Assembly (NCBI GenBank): GCA_022385805.1
Contig: MU277702.1
Coordinates: 1-64,000 of the forward strand
Origin: Pilatotrama ljubarskyi
Taxonomy: Eukaryota > Basidiomycota > Agaricomycetes > Polyporales > Polyporaceae
Reading direction: 5' to 3'
DNA: 64,000 nucleotides
Shown: in pieces, positions 33,631 through 45,424 of the stretch
How the letters are laid out: each line of letters starts with the position of its first letter
Position numbering within the stretch: position 1 is the first letter of the stretch
Program-made: the position numbers and the translations under genes
The notes under the pieces: generated by a model
The model's database searches: none
What the model was told of the DNA's origin: nothing
The model's input: the letters and a program-made list of their open reading frames with translations, nothing else

Positions 33631-35638
33631 ATGTCGAAGTCCCCGTCTCCGTCCGCCGGGACGCCGCCAGATCAGCCACACATTGTCTCGCTCGCACTAC
33701 AAGCCAAGAAGGCTCTCCAGCACGGCCAGCAGCTCTGTACAGAGGCCAGCACGCTATCCTCTGCGTCTGCACAGACCGCGGTGGACGTGCTCGCGCTCGA
33801 CGCACAGGTGCGCTTCATGTCCGAGGCTGTCCTCGATCAGCTGAAGGTGAGCCTGCTCCTCCTTACTCTCAGGCGGCTTTGGTCCTGGTAACAATGAGCG
33901 ACTCCCCAGCTTGCGGCGCAAGTGGCGAAGAGCATCGAGCAGAAGCGTTCGGAGCTCGAACGCCAAGTCCAGGTATGCCCTCCCACTCCGTCCTGTCATT
34001 CCGCCTACAACCTGGACTTCGCGGCGCAGGAGTGGGACACGCTTCGTAACCAGCGGAGCGACGCCCTGGACGCGGTGCTCGAGTCGCTCGGCAACCAGTC
34101 CGTCCCACCCGACTTCCATACCGTCTCGGCCGACTCCTCCCCATTTGGGAGCCAGAACGCTTCGGAGGACGAGGACGAGTCGACGCCCTTCGGCCTGCCC
34201 AAATCAAACTCTGACCCGCGCGACTCTCCGACGGACACGATACGAAACCGCTCGCCCAGCCTCCGGTTGCAAGAGAAGAGGAGCAGGAAGATGGATAGGC
34301 GGAGGTGGAAAACATTGCGAGACTTCGTCGACGAGCGAGCTATCGAGGACTTGCTGGACACGATAGAGAAGGATAGGCAGGAGCTCGATGTAGGTCCCTC
34401 TCTTTCGTTCCGTACCGGTCTCAATAGCATACCTGTTCTGCCTTCAGGATATCCTTGCGCAGACGAGCGACTACCCAGAGTCCCTCGCCAAGACCATAGA
34501 CGCCATCAAAGAAATGGTACCCGGGGAGGTCGCCCTCCCCTCCTTTGACGCCATCTTCGCCTCCCAGGAAGGGACGTCCACCAAGATGGCCGAGCACCTG
34601 GAATCGCTGGCGCACCACTACGACAATATGACCAACGCCATGCACGACTTCGAGAACGGGGAGGAGTTCAGCGAGGAAGACATGCAGGGTATACATTCTG
34701 CACACGGGTGCTCGTACTAAGATTGACATGCTGCGACCAGGTATGAACGCGGACGCGGACGCGTTGCACGACATTGTCCTGGAGCTCGAGGACGGCGTTC
34801 GTCTAATAGAGGCACATCGGTGCGTGTGCACGGTTGGGGTGCCTAGCTCGCCATGCTCACCGAGGTATGACGCGCTAGCGATCGATTACTGGCCGCGAAA
34901 ACGGCTACGCAGGCACACCTAGATACCCACAGACGCATCCTGACCGACCTAGACGAGCTCGGAGAGATCATGACAGACATGCTCGAACGACAACAGAGCG
35001 TCGAGGTACGTCTGGCACCGTCGACCGTCTGACCTGTTTCTCGTGAGCCCGGCGCTGACCGGGCCAATAGACGGAGAGCCTAGACCACCTCGCGCATCTG
35101 CACCTGCAGCTGAGCCCGCTCGAAGAGCTGCACCACAAGTACACGTCGTACCAGTACGCGTACAACAAGCTCGTGCTTGAGCTCGCGCGCCGGCGGCAGT
35201 ACCGCGAGGCCGCCCAACGCGTCGTAGCCAGCACCATCGCGCAGCTCGACGCCATGGTCGAAGGTCCGTCAACATCCTCTGCCGTCGCGGCTCATCAGTA
35301 GCAGTCTGACTGACAGTGAGTCCATACGCGTGCACAGAGGAACGGATGCTCCGCGCCGAGTTCCAGGCGGAGCACGGGCAGTACATCCCGGAGGACGTCT
35401 GTCTGCACATCGAGAACCCGCCGAATCGGTGGACGGTTTCGACGTGGAACGAAGAGCCGATAGAGGCGCTTCCGGAGATCGAGAACGACTTGATCGAGGA
35501 GGTGAGCGTCCGACTTAGGAGGCTTCTGAGTACTGTATAGTGGTCCTTCGAGCACGCACTAACGCACGCTCTACCACGTAGGCGAAGCAGCGGACCAGCG
35601 GGATCGAGGTCGGGATGGGAGCGAGTCAGAGTCTATGA
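33631..35638 (+). CDS. atg17: Autophagy scaffold protein Atg17
   Basis: Exons: 33631-33846, 33910-33972, 34030-34389, 34448-34688, 34741-34819, 34879-35005, 35071-35263, 35317-35501, 35582-35638, giving 506 aa. The protein is almost wholly helical. Characteristic blocks are LALQAKKALQHGQQLC near the start, SLAHHYDNMTNAMHDF in the middle, YKYTS-like HHKYTSYQYAYNKLVLEL, and ERMLRAEFQAEHGQYIPEDV with CLHIENPPNRW near the end. The last of these is a hallmark of the APG17 family. Atg17 forms a crescent-shaped dimer that scaffolds the Atg1 kinase complex at the phagophore assembly site. Length and ending match family members. Confidence 0.93.
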
Positions 35639-35824
35639 TACCACTTCGCTGTCTTGCGGCTACGCGTAGTTGCACATTGTGTACTCTGCCGTCTTGTTCT
35701 GGGAGCATATTTAGCGTGGCAACGGTTCCCAAACGGTGATATACTGTATCTGCGTTCCTGTGGCAGAGGAGGCAGGCCAAAGTGGAGGGCCACAAAGCAC
35801 AAGACCTGAGCGCCAAAAGCGTGA

Positions 35825-35898
35825 TGAGTCGGCCCAGGTTCGAACTGAGGACCTTCTGTGTGTTAGACAGATGCGATAACCAACTACGCCACCGACCC
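35825..35898 (-). tRNA. tRNA-Val (anticodon AAC)
   Basis: 74 nt reading from 35898 down. The acceptor stem GGGTCGG pairs with CCGACTC (one G-U). A D-arm with GCGTAGTTGGTTA follows. The anticodon stem-loop TCTGT-CTAACAC-ACAGA gives anticodon AAC. The T-arm CTCAG-TTCGAAC-CTGGG is followed by discriminator A. There is no intron. The internal TTCGAAC box and all four stems are intact. Confidence 0.95.
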
Positions 35899-36006
35899 GT
35901 GCTGAGGTTTGCCTGAGAGCGTATATCAAGGAACGCACGGACAACATCCCTGCGCGCCATTGCGTAGCTGCAATGCGCGGTCGAGCGAGGTCTGTACGCT
36001 ACGACC

Positions 36007-37767
36007 ATGTCCCTCCTCGCCCCCATCATCTGCGACAACGGCACGGGCTTCTCTAAAGTCGGGTATGTACTCCAGGAACGTATATATTTCTGAACAAAAC
36101 TGAGATACTCGTGCAGCTTTGCCGGCAACTCGGATCCGTCATTGTAAGTACACGCCCAGTCCTGCACCTCTCTATATCACTCATCTGCGGGACAGCGTAT
36201 TCCCCACCGCAATAGCCACGCGCGGGCCCGCCGCGCAGCCGTCTCGCACAGGCCCGTCTATCCCCTCCAAGCCCGGCCACCTCGCGTCGAAGCGCGGGGT
36301 CGAGGACCTCGACTTCTTCATCGGCGACGAGGCCCTCGCCAACGCGCAGACCCCCGGCTATGGCATCAACTACCCCATCCGCCACGGCCAGATCGAGAAC
36401 TGGGACTACATGGAGCGCTACTGGGAGCAGACGATCTTCAAGTATCTGCGTGCAGAGCCCGAGGACCACTACTTCCTCTTGGTACGTACCGCACGGCTGA
36501 CCGCGCGCAGCAGCTCTCGGTGGAGGCAGTCTCTGATCATGCTCGATACGCGTAGACCGAGCCACCGCTGAACCCGCCTGAGAACCGCGAGCAAACGGCG
36601 GAGATCTTCTTCGAGTCGTTCAACATCAAGGGTCTCTACATCGCCGTGCAGGCCGTCCTCGCCCTCGCCGCGTCGTGGTCCTCCAACCGTGTCACGGACC
36701 GCACGCTCACGGGCACGGTCATCGACTCCGGCGACGGTGTCACGCACGTCATCCCCTGCGCGGAGGGCTACGTGATTGGCAGCGCCATCAAGCACATCCC
36801 CATCGCCGGCCGCGACATCACGCAGTTCGTGCTGAACCTCCTCCGTGAGCGCGGGGAGCTCGTGAACGTTCCGCCCGAAGAGCACCTGAAGGTCGCCGGC
36901 AAGATCAAGGAGCAGTACAGCTATGTCTGCCAGGATATTGTGAAGGAGTTCCGGAAGTACGACCAGGAGCCATACAAGTACTTTGCGCGGTACGAGGGCG
37001 AGCATGCGGTGACCGGGCGGGTACGTGGACAACTCTTCTCGCGCTTTCGAGCGTACATTCATGCACCGTGCAGAAATACGAGGTCGACGTCGGCTACGAG
37101 CGGTTCCTCGCGCCAGAGATCTTCTTTAACCCCGAGATCTACTCGTCGGACTTCTTGACACCTCTCCCAGAAATCGTCGATGGAGTGATCCAGCAGTCGC
37201 CCATTGACGTCCGCAGAGGTCTCTACAAGGTTCGTCTCGTCAAGCCCTAGAAATGTTCTTCGTGAAACATTACCGATGCGCATGCCTACTTAGAACATTG
37301 TGCTGTCCGGAGGCTCCACGATGTTCCAACACTTCGGTCAGCGGCTCAAACGCGACCTGAAGCAGATTGTGGACCGCCGCCTGGATGCAAGTGCTGCCGC
37401 GAGCGGCAGCCATCTGAGAGTACGTCGATTCCAGCCAGGACTGATCCGAGTCCGCTCGGCTGACGAGTTGAATAGTCATCTGGTGTGGATGTTGAGGTCA
37501 TCTCGCACAAGCGTCAACGGTATGTCTCTAAGTGCTGCAGCTACATCTGGTGCATGCTGATACATGGACATGCAGCTACGCTGTCTGGTTCGGCGGATCG
37601 CTGCTCGCTTCCTTGGTAAGCGTCATCACTGGTGCATCGTCTTCGGTTGATTCTGACCCCCTCTTGTGCAGCCCGAGTTCTACTCGTCTTGCCACACGAA
37701 AGCTCAGTATGACGAGATCGGCCCGAGCATCTGCAGGCGGTACCAGATCTTCGGCAGCGCGACCTAA
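36007..37767 (+). CDS. arp3: Actin-related protein 3 (Arp2/3 complex subunit)
   Basis: Exons: 36007-36062, 36117-36143, 36196-36481, 36556-37020, 37074-37229, 37294-37419, 37476-37519, 37576-37615, 37672-37767, giving 431 aa, the usual Arp3 length. The actin-fold nucleotide motifs are visible: [19 protein letters not shown] (phosphate 1), [14 protein letters not shown] (phosphate 2) and [14 protein letters not shown] (adenosine). Arp3-like blocks include IEDWD-type [13 protein letters not shown] and [15 protein letters not shown] with the C-terminal [14 protein letters not shown]. Arp3 with Arp2 forms the seed for branched actin filaments at endocytic patches. Exon 2 is only 27 nt. Confidence 0.97.
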
Positions 37768-37958
37768 ACGTATCGCTAGACGGCCGCGGCCGAGATGGAT
37801 GTATGTCACCAGGCGGAATGGAATGTCAATGTACTTTACGCTGCTCGCGGGTGGGCGTCGGGAATGCGATGCGTGGATACCACCGAGTGTCAGTATACCT
37901 CGAGGATGCGAATCATACCAGTACAACAGGTCGTTCCCGAGAAGGACGGGAGATGTGT
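37768..37958. other. Convergent 3' spacer, arp3 / SelO gene
   Basis: 191 bp shared by two convergent 3' ends. No other feature was seen. Confidence 0.5.
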
Positions 37959-40632
37959 CTAGCTCGAGCAGCTGCACTGGAACCCGAGCAGCTTCCGCTC
38001 GCCCATGCTGCAGTACCGCCTCTCTTCCCTGACTTCCGCGTCCAAAGAGCTCTCGTCGCCGTCATAGCCCTCCGCGCCCCACGGCTCGAAAGGATGGCAT
38101 GCCATCTGTCGTGGATGCAGTGAGCGCGATCGCTTACGTATAAGAAACAGACACCAGCGCACCTGAAGCACTTTGCCGAGCACACGCTTCTTGCTCTCCG
38201 CGTCCGTCTCGACCTTCTTGATGACCTCCTCCAGCACCCACTGCCGCAGCACGAAGCGCGGGTTCGCCGCCTTCGCCGCCGCCTCTCTCTGCTTGTCCAC
38301 ATCCGCTTCCGGAGTCTCCTCCCAGAGCTCCCTCTCGCTCTCGATCCGGCCCGCATACTTCTCGAGCCAGATCTTCCAATCGCCCATCGCCCGCGCCCTG
38401 TCCAGCCTCTCCGGCTCCGCGCACGACCTCAACAGACTCTCGACAAACGCCTCCAGCGCCGCCGCGTCAGCAACGACGGACGGCCGGAAGCCCGCCAGCC
38501 TGCGGAACGTCCCGTGGAAGTCCAGCCGGTGGTCCTCCATGAGGTCCAGCAGCGGCCGTGCGATGAGCAGCTCGTCGTCCTTGTCGAGCCGGCGGAGCGC
38601 GAGGCGCTTGTGCATGAGCTTGCCGTACTCGACTGCGCAGGCCTCCTCGGCGATGCGCTCCATGTCTTCTTTGACGAGCCGGATGCCGCGGTCGGTCCAT
38701 GCTTTGATCTGCTCGGGGGAGGCGTTGTCGGCCCAGCCTGGGGATACGGCTTTGCCGCCGAGTTCGTCTTCGGCGCCGATGAGCGGCGCGAGGGCGTTCA
38801 GGAGGGCGCGGAGCGCGTATATGCTGGTGGGACGTCAGAGAGGATACCAAGCAAGCGAACAGTAGCGACGACGAACATCATAGATGGTTGGAACTGGATG
38901 TGGACGAACTTCAGTATGACGAAGCTTGAAGACAGGACAGAGTATTACCTTGTAAGCATATCGACCTTCCTGATCAGAGTGGTTGCAGATGTGGAATGGG
39001 TCGAACACGTCCATGAACGCATACGGTCCTGTGCCCTTGTTCAGCATTCCTGGTCTGTCCATCCCGCACATGAGCAAGCTCACCGTAGTCTATTGTCAGG
39101 CCCAGTATTGAGACGCTATGCCAGAGATGAGCATACACTTAAGCCAAGCTCAGGAAAAGTACGCACTTGTCCGTGTTGATCACCCCATGCATGAACCCAT
39201 ACGCCTGCCACCCCGCCACCATCCGCGCATTCCTCCGCGCGACCTCAAACACAAGCTCCTTCCCCCACGCATCCCCAGGCCCCTCCACGCCAGGATCACC
39301 GCGCCACCGTATACGCTCGAGCTTCAGCACCCTCCGCGCCGTCCACTCCCCGAGGACGCGCAGGCCGTCGAGGTGCGCCGGCTGCTGCCCACCGCCAAAG
39401 AAGAACATGTTCGCGGGCGGGTTGAACGCCTCGAAGTTGCCGATGCGGATGAACGAGGGCGCGACGCGCGTCAGGATGCAGGCGGACTCGACTCGTTCGC
39501 GCTCGACGGGCAGGTTCGGGAGCGAGATGAGCGAGAGAGAGCGCGTGGTCGGGATCGAGAGCGCGTGCATGGCTGCCTGCGGGTGAGGGGAAGGCTGAGA
39601 AGTTAGAGAGGAAGTGGGCGCACCTTCAGAGCAGAGAAACTCGCGGATGGAGGAGCGGAGCACGGCCAGTCCGTCCGCCATTCTGGAAAAGGGCGTCCGG
39701 CCCGCGCCCTTGAGCTGTAGCTCGTAGACGGTCTCCGGGTCATCAGGGTGGGGTGTGCTCACTGCAAGAGCGAGCGTTAGTGAACTCCCATTTCGACGAA
39801 AGAAGCGAGTCCGATACATACGCAGAGATATCGCCCGCCCGTCCCCGAGTTGACCCGCGAAAGTACCGAACTGGTGTCCGCTATAGCGGAGTGACCACGG
39901 TGCCCATCGAGTCTGCGGGTCATCGCCTACATCGTTCGCGAGCATCGCGTGTCCGCTCAGGACGTCGACGAGTTCCTGTCGTGCAGCGACCGCATCCTCG
40001 CTCGGTGCTGCCGTGCTCCCGTTGGTGGACGCCGTCTCGTTGGCTGCACCAGTGAGCGAAGGTGTTCCAAGGAGGCTGAACGCGTCTCCGACGGCTAGAT
40101 GGGGCACGCAGTCTTTCAAGCCTGTCTCGGCTAGGCCGATCAGGACGCGCTCCTCGTCCCTCTTCTCCGCAACGTACTTCCTGAGCCTCTTCCCATCCTC
40201 TCGACCATCCACCCCCGCACACGGCACCTCCTTCAGCGCCTCCCTATCTACCAGCCATCGTTCGACTGCGGCGACCTGCGCCTCTCCGTCCGCGTCTTCC
40301 TCGGGGTACTCGACACGGAAGGGGAATGGGAGCGGGCAGGGCGCGACGTACGAGAAGTGGGCCGGAGGGGCGAGCAGCCTCGCGCGTCGCTGGAGGCTGG
40401 GACGGGCCTCGCGGGTTTCGCGCCAGGCGGCGGGCGTGGGCGTGTGCGGGTCCGGAGTGAGGTTGTGCGTTAGCGCGTGGCTGGGCGGGGGCAGCGGAAG
40501 CGCGGAGATGGGGACGCGGGGGCGGGCGTGGGCGTGGGCGCCGTTGAGGGTGGCGGCGGCACTGTTGGCGTTGGCGGCGGTGGTTGTGGTGAACATGGCT
40601 TGAATGGCGGAGGGATGCGCGGGCGTGCGCAT
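37959..40632 (-). CDS. fmp40: SelO/YdiU-family protein adenylyltransferase (Fmp40-like)
   Basis: Exons: 40632-39822, 39761-39624, 39572-39167, 39115-39084, 39028-38949, 38893-38877, 38823-38163, 38105-37959, giving 763 aa. Pseudokinase-fold signatures are intact: [94 protein letters not shown] and [15 protein letters not shown]. Members transfer AMP to Ser/Thr/Tyr of mitochondrial and redox proteins. The C-terminus ends QCSCSS, with cysteines where animal SelO has selenocysteine. One exon is only 17 nt (38893-38877) and is required to read KFQPSMIIYALRAL. The N-terminus is rich in Ala/Thr and could act in mitochondrial targeting. An alternative start lies at 40596. Confidence 0.93.
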
Positions 40633-41105
40633 GCCAGAGCAACGCGTACCGGTGTGGGATGGGAAGAGAATGGGTCAGCGGGGGGAGTCTGTCATCGTGG
40701 CGGCAGATGGCCTTGAAGTTGGAGTGAGCTCAGCAGGTCCCGTGCGCGCCCCGCCACACCTAATCTTCGTTGGCAAGGACGTACGAACAGTGAGCTCAAA
40801 GCGAGGCATACGAGAGCGTTGAGGGTATTCGCTGTTCCGCAGACGATGCACGAGGGCTCGCTTCAAACCCCCTTGAGCTGGTTTGGACTTGCTTCTATGT
40901 AGGTAGGTCAAGGTGATACAGAAGGCTCTACCATGCAGCACCTGGCGCCTTCGAGGCACGATGGACCTGCGCAGCCACCTTGCACATGTACAGCGAGTAC
41001 ATACATCATGTACCCGGTTGTCTGCGTACTAGGCGTAGAGTCATCCAGCACCCATCTGCCTCCAAGCTGGTTTGAGAGGCTGGTTCACTTCAGTACATAA
41101 CAGCA
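40633..41105. promoter_or_regulatory. Divergent spacer, SelO gene / F-box gene
   Basis: 473 bp between divergent starts. It must hold both promoters. No coding signal was recognised. Confidence 0.45.
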
Positions 41106-42687
41106 ATGGGCGAAGAGCAGCACCCACTCTCAGGTTCACGACTCTCCCACCCCTCGCCCCTGGGCCCTTCGATTACGAGCATTCCTCCCGAAATCCTCGT
41201 CCAGGTCTTTCTGCATCTCGAGCCGGTAGACATTCTGCGATGCAAAAAGGTAGGAACTTCGCACTGGTCGGGATCCACTCGGCATTCGACCATCCCTGCT
41301 CATCCGTCACTGGGTGACTATCCGTAGGCCATTTGGATACAGTTTTGGAACGTCCAGATGCCAAACCCGAGTGTCTCGAATTTTCAGCGTGACATTTGTA
41401 AACTCCGACCTTGTTTTCCAAAGTTCGGCTAAGGCAAGGAGCGCCCGTGGAGTCGTTCTAACCTCCAGAATCTGGAAGGGGGGGTCCCCCCCTCCCTCCA
41501 GATTCCAGGCGGCCTTTTCAGCCATTCCAAACCTCGCTTATGCTGCCTGCGCCGCCCGGCCGAGCTTTCTGGTGCCAAATTTAGTAACAGTTACCCCATC
41601 TGTGATATCATACACCGTCACGCTCTGAGCCACCCGGCCTCTCGAGTATATTCCAGATCTGTTGCTAAACTGGAACCACTCTAGGGTTACGGTCTGGAGG
41701 ATTTGGTTCGGGTGGCCCCTGTCACGCTGTTTCAAAGTCCGACATGTGGAAGAACTGTGTCCAGATTTCCTACGGATAGTCACCCACTATCTGCAGGTCT
41801 GTCGAGCATTTCGCGACCTCGTTCTCGAGAGCTGCGAATTGCCCGCGTCCGCTGTATTCCGTTCGTTGGAAGCGTCATCCCCTTCTTGGTCGGCTCGGAG
41901 CTGCGGCTCTTCCGGCCGTCATCGCCCACCCGCCGCATCGCTGAGCGACGCTGGACCATTCCCCTCGAGAACGTCGACATGGTGCCTGATTTCTGCACGG
42001 TAGACCTCTCCCAGGACCTTGTTGCCGTCACCGGACACCGCGTGGGTTCCCTGATGTATGTGATCCTTGCTCATACAGTATTCATCGTCGGACTGCTGAC
42101 GCGGCGGCAGTGTACAGGCACTATTGCTACTTGCTATCTATAATACCCACGAAAGGCATTCCTATCCATCCCCTCGCCTGTTCGTCGTTCCTTTCAGAAC
42201 CTGCAAACACTCTCGTGGATATCGAAGGTACCGCCACACAAGTCACCGTTCATGAAGACCTGCTGGGATGGTTGGTCGAAAGGACTTATATACCAGACGG
42301 AACGGGGCCCACACTGATGGTCCACAATTGGAAGACGGGCGCAAGACTGCTGGTAGGCTTCAACTCGAGTTGTGTCAATCATTCCCCGCGCTGACTGTCG
42401 ATGTGCAGGTCCAGCTGGGTGGCGATCTCACATTCAGCTTCTTGGGACACTCTGCTTTCGCCGTAGGCTACGGTTCTTTGTTGAGGCTCTACGTCCTGGA
42501 GTCCAACCAGCGCATTACTGGCGTCCCCGGTGCTCAGGTTGTCTGCGTCCTGCACTTGCCAGAGCTCTCCAACCCGGAGAATTTTCAGGAGATCGACGCA
42601 CTGGCGCTGCAGATCCCCAGGGCGTCCCACTACGACTGCGAATGTCTCTTCCGACCAGATCCGGACACCGTGGGGCCTAGCGCGTAA
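41106..42687 (+). CDS. F-box protein (possibly reduced)
   Basis: Exons: 41106-41249, 41797-41853, 41901-42055, 42118-42352, 42409-42687, giving 289 aa. The F-box straddles intron 1: ITSIPPEILVQVFLHLEPVD-ILRCKK joined to VCRAFRDLVLES. Downstream come WTIPLENVDMVPDFCTVDLS, QDLVAVTGHR, DLLGWLV with VHNWKTGARLL, and FSFLGHSAFAVGYGSLLRLY, the pattern of Agaricomycete F-box proteins with a beta-rich C-terminal part. F-box proteins recruit substrates to SCF ubiquitin ligases. The protein is short for this family, and the junction at 41853/41901 (47-nt intron without a good branch site) is uncertain. A partial deletion is possible. Intron 1 carries a MITE-like insertion. Confidence 0.65.
41311..41786. 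mobile_element. MITE-like non-autonomous element inside F-box intron 1
   Basis: 476 bp bounded by inverted repeats beginning TGGGTGACTATCCGTAGG. The outer 18 bp are identical and about 31 of 36 bp match. The interior has no credible open frame and contains a G-run/C-run palindrome near 41470-41500. Removing it leaves an intron of about 71 nt, the normal size for this genome. No target duplication is evident at the exact ends. Confidence 0.8.
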
Positions 42688-42964
42688 TACACACTCTGTA
42701 TGATAGCATCGCGTGCCGTCATTGGGTGCTGGTCGCGTCCTGAAAGAATCAGTTGCGTCGGACAAAGTGTCGTGTCGGCAACGAGTAGGAACAACGCGAT
42801 ATGATATAAGAGCAAGCCGATGGTCTCTGAATACGACGCGGTGAAAATAGGGTACATTAATACAAGAAATAGTAGCATCCGGCAAGAAGCTACCGCCGAG
42901 AAGATACGGTATGGTATATGCCTCCGGGAGAGGACGGGGTCAGGGGTAGTGTGAAGTGTCGTCT
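42688..42964. other. Convergent 3' spacer
   Basis: 277 bp between the F-box gene and the acyl-CoA dehydrogenase gene. Nothing else was recognised. Confidence 0.5.
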
Positions 42965-45424
42965 TCACAAGCGAACGTCTGAGGGCATACCCCTCATCGC
43001 CTGCCGGACACCCAGGTCGGCAAGTACGTCCTCCGCTATACAACGCAACAACAGGATCAGCATGGAGCTCACTCACACAGCATGGATAGGGACTCTTACC
43101 TCCTCCGAGGAGCGCATCGAACGTGACCGTGCGATGGTACTGCCATGAGAATAGCTGTTAGCGAGACGGATGCGGTGCCCACTTTGGGGCTACTTACGTG
43201 CTCGATGAACTTGCCCATCCCTGTCTGCGTGATACCGCGTCCGCCGAAGATCTGAACCGCGTCAGCGGCGGTGAGCTGCGCGCTGCGCGTCATGTGCGCC
43301 TTCAAGAAGGCAATCTGGCCCGCGAGTTTGCTCGCTTGCTCCCTATACGACTGCATGCAGCGATGATGCACGTGAGCGAACGAGAGAAGTACTCTAGACA
43401 CAGTCGGAAGGCACGCACCATGTTGCACATCTGGTAAGTGATGTTCTCAAGCCAACTCTGCTGGCTCTCCACTCGCGCGATCATCGACGCGAGCTTGCTC
43501 CTCACGACGGCAAGCGAGTGCAGCGGCCGCCCAAACGCCTTGCGCTGGTTGACCCACTTCATGCACTCCTCGACGATCGCGCGCTGCGCGCGCACGTTGA
43601 TGCAGCACATCACCCAGCGCTCATGGTTGAAGTTGCTGAGCATGACAAAGATGCCGCCGCCCTCCTCTCCCAGCGTATTCTCGACGGGCACCTTGACGTG
43701 GTCGAAGGTCACGTATGCGGTACCCGCGGCCGACGAGTAGGAGGTCTTGATTGGCTTCGTCGAGACGCCCTCCCCGCGCTCGACGAGGATCACCGTGAAA
43801 CCGTCCTGTTCGCGGAGCAACGATCAGCGCGTTTTAGCAGATTGCAGGCAAGGAATCGTGGCTTACCTCTGTTCTGCATCCAACAGTGAAGCTAAGGGGC
43901 CCCGAGTGGTTGGTCAATGCCTGTTCATAGGAAGCTTTCGTATCCGAAACTCACTAGTCAGCGAACCTACGGGATGATGTTAGTCCAAAACCCTGACAGA
44001 TATTGATATGACACGACTCACGTTCCATTCGTGATCCACTTCTTCGTCCCAGTGATGATCCAGTGCTTGCCGTCCTCAGTCTTCGTCGCAGTAGTCTGCA
44101 GGCCGAAGACGTCGCTGCCTGCGTACGCCTCAGACACAGCGAGACAGATGAACTTCTTCGCGCTCAGGACCTCTGGCACGATGCGCGCCTTGAGCTCCGG
44201 CGAGCCGAAGTTGAGCACAGGCGGAAGGCCAATGACACATCCCGCCATGAGACCATCGCCGTATCCGCGCGCCCCACAACGCGAGATTTCTTGTGAGATG
44301 ACGAGCTAGGGGGTGTTGTTGGACGCGCTCTATATGAAAGACGGGCGGAGACGCGTACCTCGTGGAAATAGTCGAACTACACCGGGATGTCAGTGAAGTT
44401 CAATAGATAGCTACCCGGAGCCGGCTCACCTCCTCGGGCGTAACCACTCCTCCCATCAGAGTCAGGCCTTTCAGGTGCTTTCCAGGACCCATACGCATCG
44501 CATGGATGTTGAGTTCGCTGCAGCGCGGAGCTGTCATGAGCCACAATTATGCTGGACGTATCCCCCAAAGTCGAACTCACGCCATCTGGTCAAAAACACT
44601 CTGACTCGGCCGCTTGCCGTCCAGTTCGCGTTCCTATTCCGCGCAAGCCGGCGTGTCAGTCCGCCAGTCGGGCTCAGCAACCAAACGGTGTGTCCATGCG
44701 TACCTGAGCGTCCGGGTATACAACTTCGTCGACGAACTTGCGGATCGCTTGCTGCAACCTCCGGTGACTCTGATGCATCACGTACAACCCGTCAGGGTCT
44801 GGCCGTGCTGAAGTGGGAGGGGTGACGCACCTCCTTGTAGTACGGACTCTTGAAGCCCTCGGATAGCCAGGTGGGCTCGGCATAGGGCACCTTGCTGAGT
44901 TTGCCTCGGACGATTCCGCCAGTGATCTGCGGCTCTTCGCCCTCGATGATACCGATTTGAAGGCGCGCGTACTGCGGCTTCTCGAGGACCTCATAGCGGT
45001 GCAGGCCGAAGAACGCCTCGGTGGCATCCTGACCGGCTGCAGCGCAGCGCACGGGCAAGAGTCAGTCGTCAAGGTGCGCTAGACGCGGCACCGCAGAGCG
45101 TCGCAAAGAAGACTCCGCGGGCGCGTGTAAGTGGGGAAGGGGTCACGTACGGATGCCCTCGTCCATGAAAACGCTCGCGCCACCGGGGTGTAGGTTGCGG
45201 AATCGCGTTACGTCGAAGACTCTCGAGTCGATGATGACCCACTGCTCCTGTGTAAGCATTCGGACGCGTGTCGCTCGGGGTGCACAGACTTACCAGACTG
45301 TCCTCGGTGTTATGCTGTCAGACCCAGCACGGTGTCAACACTGCGCATATAGCGGGACATACAAGTCACCACGTACCTTAGCCACCTCCTCTCGCGTGAA
45401 CCGCTTCATTTCCTTCGCTGACAT
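42965..45424 (-). CDS. Cytochrome b5 - acyl-CoA dehydrogenase fusion protein
   Basis: Fifteen exons: 45424-45377, 45314-45294, 45247-45151, 45036-44831, 44769-44704, 44633-44581, 44517-44430, 44376-44359, 44305-44022, 43966-43955, 43891-43867, 43805-43419, 43350-43198, 43139-43100, 43035-42965, giving 522 aa. The N-terminal domain is cytochrome b5-like (EQWVIIDSRVFDVTRF, heme His in LHPGGASVF and in FFGLHR). The rest is an acyl-CoA dehydrogenase with the signatures CLAVSEAYAGSDVFGLQTTA, GKHWIITGTKKWITNGTFAD and QIFGGRGITQTGMGKFIEHY. The enzyme should oxidise an acyl-CoA using FAD. The heme domain may pass electrons, which is inferred. Exons of 12, 18, 21 and 25 nt are unusually small. Confidence 0.92.
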
